Shown here piece after piece: positions 60,001 through 64,000 of a DNA stretch of 64,000 nucleotides (its first letter is position 1; the number at the start of each line of letters is the position of its first letter). Under the pieces are notes generated by a model. The model saw only the letters and a list, made by a program, of their open reading frames with translations. It was not told where the DNA came from and made no database searches. Source of the DNA: Stenogyne calaminthoides (taxonomy: Eukaryota > Streptophyta > Magnoliopsida > Lamiales > Lamiaceae). The position numbers were made by a program, and so were the translations under genes. The DNA is taken from positions 27,333,916 through 27,397,915 of the forward strand of contig JBBCBC010000017.1 of NCBI GenBank assembly GCA_037126765.1, read 5' to 3'.

Positions 60001-61595
60001 TTTATTTTACTATCAATTAAAGCATTCTGACTGATTTTTCTACAGGAAAAAACCCTTTTTCCTTCTTCAGCTATAGACTTGGTTAATATGGAAGAAAGAT
60101 ACAAGGAGGATATGGAAGTTGAGAATAATATAGTTGCTTCACAAAAAACCAGTAAAAGTGTCAAGAGTGGTGAGAAGGCACCTCCAGAGGTTATCAAGTT
60201 CTGGAAGGAAAATGGCTTTTCCAGGTAATATTCCATCTCTTTATATGAAGATATTTCGTTCATTTGTTCTATATAGTGTAACTTTTGGTCTTCTTTATTT
60301 TCAATTTTCAGTTTAATTGTTGCTGCTCCGGATTTGGATCCTTGGGGCATTGTGAAAGAACTGGTCCCACTTTTATCATACTCAGCCCCGTTTGTGATTT
60401 ATCACCAGTATCTCCGGGTAATTGTTTTCAATAAGAATTTCCTCCCCAGCCTTTTCTGCAAATATTTTAAAGACTTGAGCATGCATCTCCGTTGAGTAAC
60501 ACTTAGGTGCACTAGTTGCACTGTGCAATTGGTGCACAATGTATACTTTTAAATGAAAACAATGAATATTGTTCAGTGAAAATAAATAATACTGATCAAC
60601 TAATACCTTTTAGTAAAACAACTAATACTATTTAAAATGCACTTGAGTTGCATGGTGCATATAAGTATTTGTCATCTCCGTTTTGTCTAAAAACACGACT
60701 AGACGTATTTCATGACATTTTTTTTACCGACTTTCTTGTATGGACCTTGATTGAATTCGCTCTTGATCAAATAAGCGAGATGAGTTTAAATTTTATCAAA
60801 GTTTGACACAACTGGTTTTATATTAGTTCTTTCAATGTGAGTTTAAATTCCGCTCCTAATAATACACAAATGGAATGATCTCCATGTTCTTTTTCGTACA
60901 GCCTCTCGCCTCATGCATGCACAACCTGCAGATTGAGAAAATGGCCATAAGCTTACAAATTACAGAACCCTGGTTACGTGAATATCAGGTTTGCTTGAAT
61001 CTTCCATCTGTTGAACTACATTTTTATGACTGAACAATAACATAAAATGAATAATACTTTTTTTGCCCCTGTATATTATCTTTCAAATATTTTGCTCCAT
61101 GAACTCATTTTCCATATTCAAATGTTTTTCTCCTTGAACTTTTATTTTCTCTTCCTCCGCTCTTTGTATCTTCTTTTATTCAAGGGGATTAAAGGCGAGT
61201 AGCGTAAAAGATTACACGAGAGTTAAAAAATTGTTTTACTGAAGTATTGTGGACAATAATTTAGAAGATAACGTATAGGGGCAACTTAAACTTTTAAAAC
61301 AATAATTTAGAAGATAACGTATAGGGACAACTTAAACCTTTAAAGCATCTTAGGAAAAAAATGTATTTGGTCACAAGTGGTCGGTTTTAGATCCAGTACA
61401 GTGATTCTAAATCATCACATTGGTTTCAAGCTGATATTTATCATGTTTTTATCGCCTGAGAAGTAGTTAAAATTTTGTTAATACTTGCAGGTTCTTCCAT
61501 CGAGAACACATCCACATATGCAGATGAGCTCATCTGGAGGCTATTTATTGAGTGGAACTCGAATAAGTCCCAGTGATCAACCCCAGCCTAACTAG
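54023..61595 (+). CDS. TRM6: tRNA (adenine(58)-N1)-methyltransferase non-catalytic subunit TRM6
   Basis: TRM6 (Gcd10 family) pairs with catalytic TRM61 to make m1A58 in the T-loop of tRNAs, including initiator Met; it binds tRNA but does not bind AdoMet productively. Exons: 54023-54153, 54230-54357, 55760-55880, 57189-57270, 57337-57407, 58114-58155, 58703-58827, 59197-59290, 59860-59974, 60046-60224, 60312-60417, 60902-60988, 61491-61595. They total 1,386 nt (461 residues plus TAG), all with GT-AG introns and no internal stop. Family marks: WEGCSVLLDINDGDRVLFA (N-terminal beta domain), FSQEKYRIKKQKKYAPKV, GGTGYVCNTYCGTTPYPISI, RMFNF, and the conserved end VLPSRTHPHMQMSSSGGYLL. ATG 54023 is the first that gives this frame. 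Introns hold small repeats but the coding sequence is clean, in contrast to the elements around it. Confidence 0.95.
54768..55193. mobile_element. MITE-like insertion in TRM6 intron 2
   Basis: Ends ATAGTTGTCGGGCGCGCC and GGCGCACCCTTGCGCCCTAAACAACTAT are imperfect inverted repeats. GTCTCATGC (54759-54767) and GTCTCATAC (55194-55202) flank it as a probable 9-bp target duplication. The superfamily is uncertain (Mutator-like by duplication length). Confidence 0.6.
56741..56800. repeat. TA/TG microsatellite in TRM6 intron 3
   Basis: Runs of TATA and TGTG dinucleotides. Confidence 0.9.
58396..58595. mobile_element. Small MITE in TRM6 intron 6
   Basis: About 200 bp with roughly 35-bp inverted ends (CTAGTTGCATCGTGCAACTGG and the complement of ACTTGAGTTGCACGGGACAA). 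The middle has three ACTAATACCTTTTAGT-like words. A second copy is in intron 11. Confidence 0.7.
60500..60670. mobile_element. Small MITE in TRM6 intron 11, same family as intron 6
   Basis: Shares CACTAGTTGCACTGTGCAA, ACTAATACCTTTTAGTA and GCACTTGAGTTGCA with the intron 6 copy. Its right arm is shortened by about 10 bp. Confidence 0.7.
61253..61344. repeat. 46-bp tandem duplication in TRM6 intron 12
   Basis: Two copies beginning ACAATAATTTAGAAGATAAC (61253 and 61299) with two or three differences. Confidence 0.9.
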
Positions 61596-61928
61596 TTTGT
61601 ATTGTTATCCTTTTTAATTTTGACAAAGCCTAGTATGAAAATTTTCATACATTAATGTTTAGGGTGTGGATGGTGATTTAGGAAAATTTTATAGATTTTC
61701 ATACATGAAAATTTTCACACAACACTTACTCTTTAATTTTTACATTAACTCTTGCTTATGTTTCAACTTCTTAACTTTAGCAATGTTATATACCACATAA
61801 TTATTTTGCAATTTGATTATGTGATTATTTTTGGCGGTATACTACTGATTTGATAAAAATGAAAACATCAAAATGTCTAGTTTTATTTGTAAAGTTTTCT
61901 AGACTTTAGTAGATAGTACAAAGAAATA

Positions 61929-62155
61929 GTCTCCGTTCCAACTCTTTGTTCACACCTACTTTTTTCTCATGTTTTAGCGAGCAAGTTATTTATTAGTATT
62001 TGAAATGATAAAGTGACTTTTAAAGAGGAGTATGATAAATTTACATCTCTATAATGTTTCCTTAAAAATTACTTTATCATTTTAAATACTAATAAAATAT
62101 TTGCTTGCTAAAACATGAGAAAACAGTAAATGTGAACAAAGAGTTGGGACGGAGG
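61929..62155. mobile_element. Stowaway-type MITE
   Basis: About 227 bp, almost fully palindromic: TCTCCGTTCCAACTCTTTGT on the left and the complement of ACAAAGAGTTGGGACGGAG on the right, arms about 55 bp. It is flanked by TA. Terminal CTCCGTCCC is the Stowaway (Tc1/mariner) signature. It lies 330 bp after the TRM6 stop. Confidence 0.88.
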
Positions 62156-62317
62156 TAGCAAGTTGTTAGCAAATTATTCGATGACTGTATTGCAAAATAT
62201 AAAAATGTGGTATTTGTCTAAAGACCTTAAAAAGGTTTTGGTATGTAGTGTTGACATGTTTAAACCCGAAAAAGATAGAATTTTGGCTGGTTCGGACTGT
62301 TTTGTTTGAAGATTTAT

Positions 62318-62603
62318 AGGGTATGTTTGTTTTGGGACTTATTGGTATGGACGTAGGACTTTGAAAATTAAGTCCCATTATAGTTTGAGATTTAAAATCA
62401 GATTTTAAAATTCACTCTTATAAAATATATCTACACCTATTTTTTTACAAAATTCAATATTATCACATCATTACTTTTCTCACTTTTTTTTTGACGGGAC
62501 TACTTTTTCAATCTTAATACAATACAACATTAATTATTATTACATATTGATATGACATAAAATAAAATTTTAATTCTACCAAAATCTCAAAACAAATACA
62601 TAT
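62318..62603. mobile_element. Possible second MITE
   Basis: GGGTATGTTTGTTTTGGGAC near the left and CTCAAAACAAATACATA near the right are imperfect inverted repeats around AT-rich DNA. No target duplication was fixed. Confidence 0.4.
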
Positions 62604-62858
62604 TTTTACTATTCATCAAAATTTCCACATTCATAGAATTTTGAAGTCATGACTTCCGTCTCGTTGTTTTCCCTCTCTATTTGTCATACTAGTAAAATAG
62701 AAACACTCTTTGACTATTCTGTTCTTCCCAAATATGTAGTTGTGGAGCAGGTTGTTCCACGATTAGATAGTCCATATCATATCTATAGGGAGTTCGGTAG
62801 TCTTACAAAAATCAAAAAACAAAATTAAAAAAGAAAAGAGTATATCCAGTCGTCAAAG

Positions 62859-63222
62859 ATGAATCATCTTGATCTTCCAGCCACCTCCCGAGAGCAATAT
62901 CTTTCTCTAACGATACCTTCAGAGTATATATCAGTTGGTGGAATAAACGAAGTTATAGTCATGTCTATCTTGGAGCTGTCAGACTGGTGCTTACACGCAA
63001 TATAGAAAAAAAAAAGCAACCGATTCTTGCTAAGATCACGCTGCTTGACACCTGATATCGCATGTACCAACATGCCGTTATAGGAATTGTCCTTACCACC
63101 CTTGATGTAGAAAGTGTGGTAATCACCTTCTATCCCAACTCTATTTTATCATTACATGATGTACCTTTGGCGGATGCCTTCAAAGTGCAAATTCATTCGT
63201 CTGGCGTAGAAGAGAGTTCTTA
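62859..63222 (+). pseudogene. Endogenous pararetrovirus-like movement protein fragment
   Basis: Starts MNHLDLPATSREQYLSL. The frame shifts near 62,955, where the other frame reads SHVYLGAVRLVLT. It returns to give PILAKITLLDT, a stop, YRMYQHAVIG, VVITFYPNSILSLHD and DAFKVQIHSSGV, then TAG. This layout fits the 30K-type movement protein of Caulimoviridae copies found in many plant genomes. It carries at least two stops and a frameshift, so it is inert. The assignment rests on motif order recognised by eye. Confidence 0.65.
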
Positions 63223-63351
63223 GTCCATTATGGTTGAATACATAGAGCTTGATTTCAAACGAAATTATGGAAGAAACCAATTCAAAGGAAAGAAAAGTTA
63301 GTCAAATCCCTCCACTATTTTTCACAGAATAAAAATCTTTCTTTTCCAACA

Positions 63352-63744
63352 TTGGCCCAACCTTCTACAGCCCATAGTCAATGGGCCCTTTGGCCCACTG
63401 GACTTAAAGTGGCACCATCTTCATACCAAAAGCCCATATCGTGCCCTAGCCCAATTGCAAACCAGAACCGAAACCCTAAAATCATGCTAAAAGATGTCAA
63501 ATACTTTAAAGTGAAGACATTTCCAGACAAACAGATAATCCAAGATCATCCAGAGAAATTCCAAAAACAGGAGCAAGGTGTACTGCTAATAGGTGAAGAT
63601 AACAAGAAAATCATGCCACTTGATTCACCTGACCGGTCTCAAGCTACCAAGAAGATAAGTTACAAAATCAAAAGAAATGACCCGAAGAGATCCGACAAGA
63701 ACTATGACCCGAATATGCTATGGCCTCCGGATATAGCAAATTAA
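63352..63744 (+). pseudogene. Open frame downstream of the movement-protein fragment
   Basis: A 130-codon frame, basic and Pro-rich, with MLKDVKYFKVKTFPDKQII and ending NMLWPPDIAN. It has no recognised domain. It probably belongs to the same pararetroviral remnant, being on the same strand and directly downstream, but could be unrelated. Probably not a host gene. Confidence 0.4.
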
Positions 63745-64000
63745 TACAGTTTTGTGTCGACCACGTCTGTAATATAATGTTTTAAAATAAATGACTTCAA
63801 GTCATATTTGTAATAGGGTAGTGATTAAATAATAATCACTTTATTTTCGTTTTTATGCTTGTAATAGGATAAATGATCAAATAGTGATCATCTATTTTGC
63901 ATATTTTCGTCCTTTTAGGTAGCCCTCTTCAAAGTTGGCCATAATAAGCTCATCCTTATCAAACTTTTCACCATGGAGTGGTCCCCAAAGCTTGGCCCCA
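63745..64000 (+). other. AT-rich tail of the pararetroviral remnant
   Basis: Has paired TGTAATAGG and TGATCAAATAGTGATCA words, a compact inverted repeat, and the end CCATGGAGTGGTCCCCAAAGC. It may be a further viral non-coding segment. The window ends inside it. Confidence 0.35.

Overview
The window is nuclear DNA of a flowering plant, most likely a eudicot. The signs are AT-rich intergenic DNA, short AT-rich GT-AG introns, nested Ty1/copia LTR retrotransposons primed by initiator-Met tRNA, a PIF/Harbinger transposase, Stowaway-type MITEs and an endogenous pararetrovirus-like remnant. I cannot name the species. Only one gene looks intact and cellular: TRM6, the non-catalytic subunit of the tRNA m1A58 methyltransferase (54,023-61,595, + strand, 13 exons, 461 codons reconstructed from splice sites).

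Layout. (1) 1-5,257: the 3' end of a copia element (E1: RT, RNase H, polypurine tract, 3' LTR), then two more truncated LTR tails of the same family in direct order. (2) 5,258-25,225: a second copia element of that family (E2) without gag, with decayed protease-integrase-RT-RNase H. Its 3' LTR is split by a complete, oppositely oriented Sirevirus-like copia element (RE-A, 9,840-24,573, target duplication GGAAT). (3) 25,226-32,437 and 47,308-49,058: older DNA holding a two-repeat Myb/SANT-like gene with a premature stop, a PIF/Harbinger transposase pseudogene, a convergent Myb/SANT-like pseudogene, and a GRF-type zinc-finger pseudogene with a triplicated 90-bp segment. A solo LTR (30,283-32,050) sits here, and a second complete Sirevirus-like element (RE-B, 32,438-47,307, target duplication GAGAT) splits the convergent Myb/SANT gene. 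(4) 49,353-52,510: an LTR related to RE-A that is itself split by a solo E1/E2-family LTR (target duplication TAGAG). (5) 53,138-53,810: a segment with 33-bp terminal inverted repeats. (6) TRM6, whose introns carry small MITE-like insertions, followed by a Stowaway MITE. (7) 62,859-64,000: a broken movement-protein-like pararetroviral remnant.

The most interesting material is the extra reading frame between pol and the 3' LTR in both RE-A and RE-B. It is about 1,100 codons, charged and coiled-coil, and in RE-A holds a 78-nt AT-rich insert that looks like an in-frame intron. Next are the duplicated Myb/SANT-like gene with an intron at the same place in both repeats, and patches where CAG/CTG words seem replaced by CG-containing words. 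The last may be a sequencing or polishing artefact at methylated CHG sites, and would mean some apparent frameshifts in the elements are not real.

All boundaries, splice sites and family names were read by eye; no alignment or database search was run.
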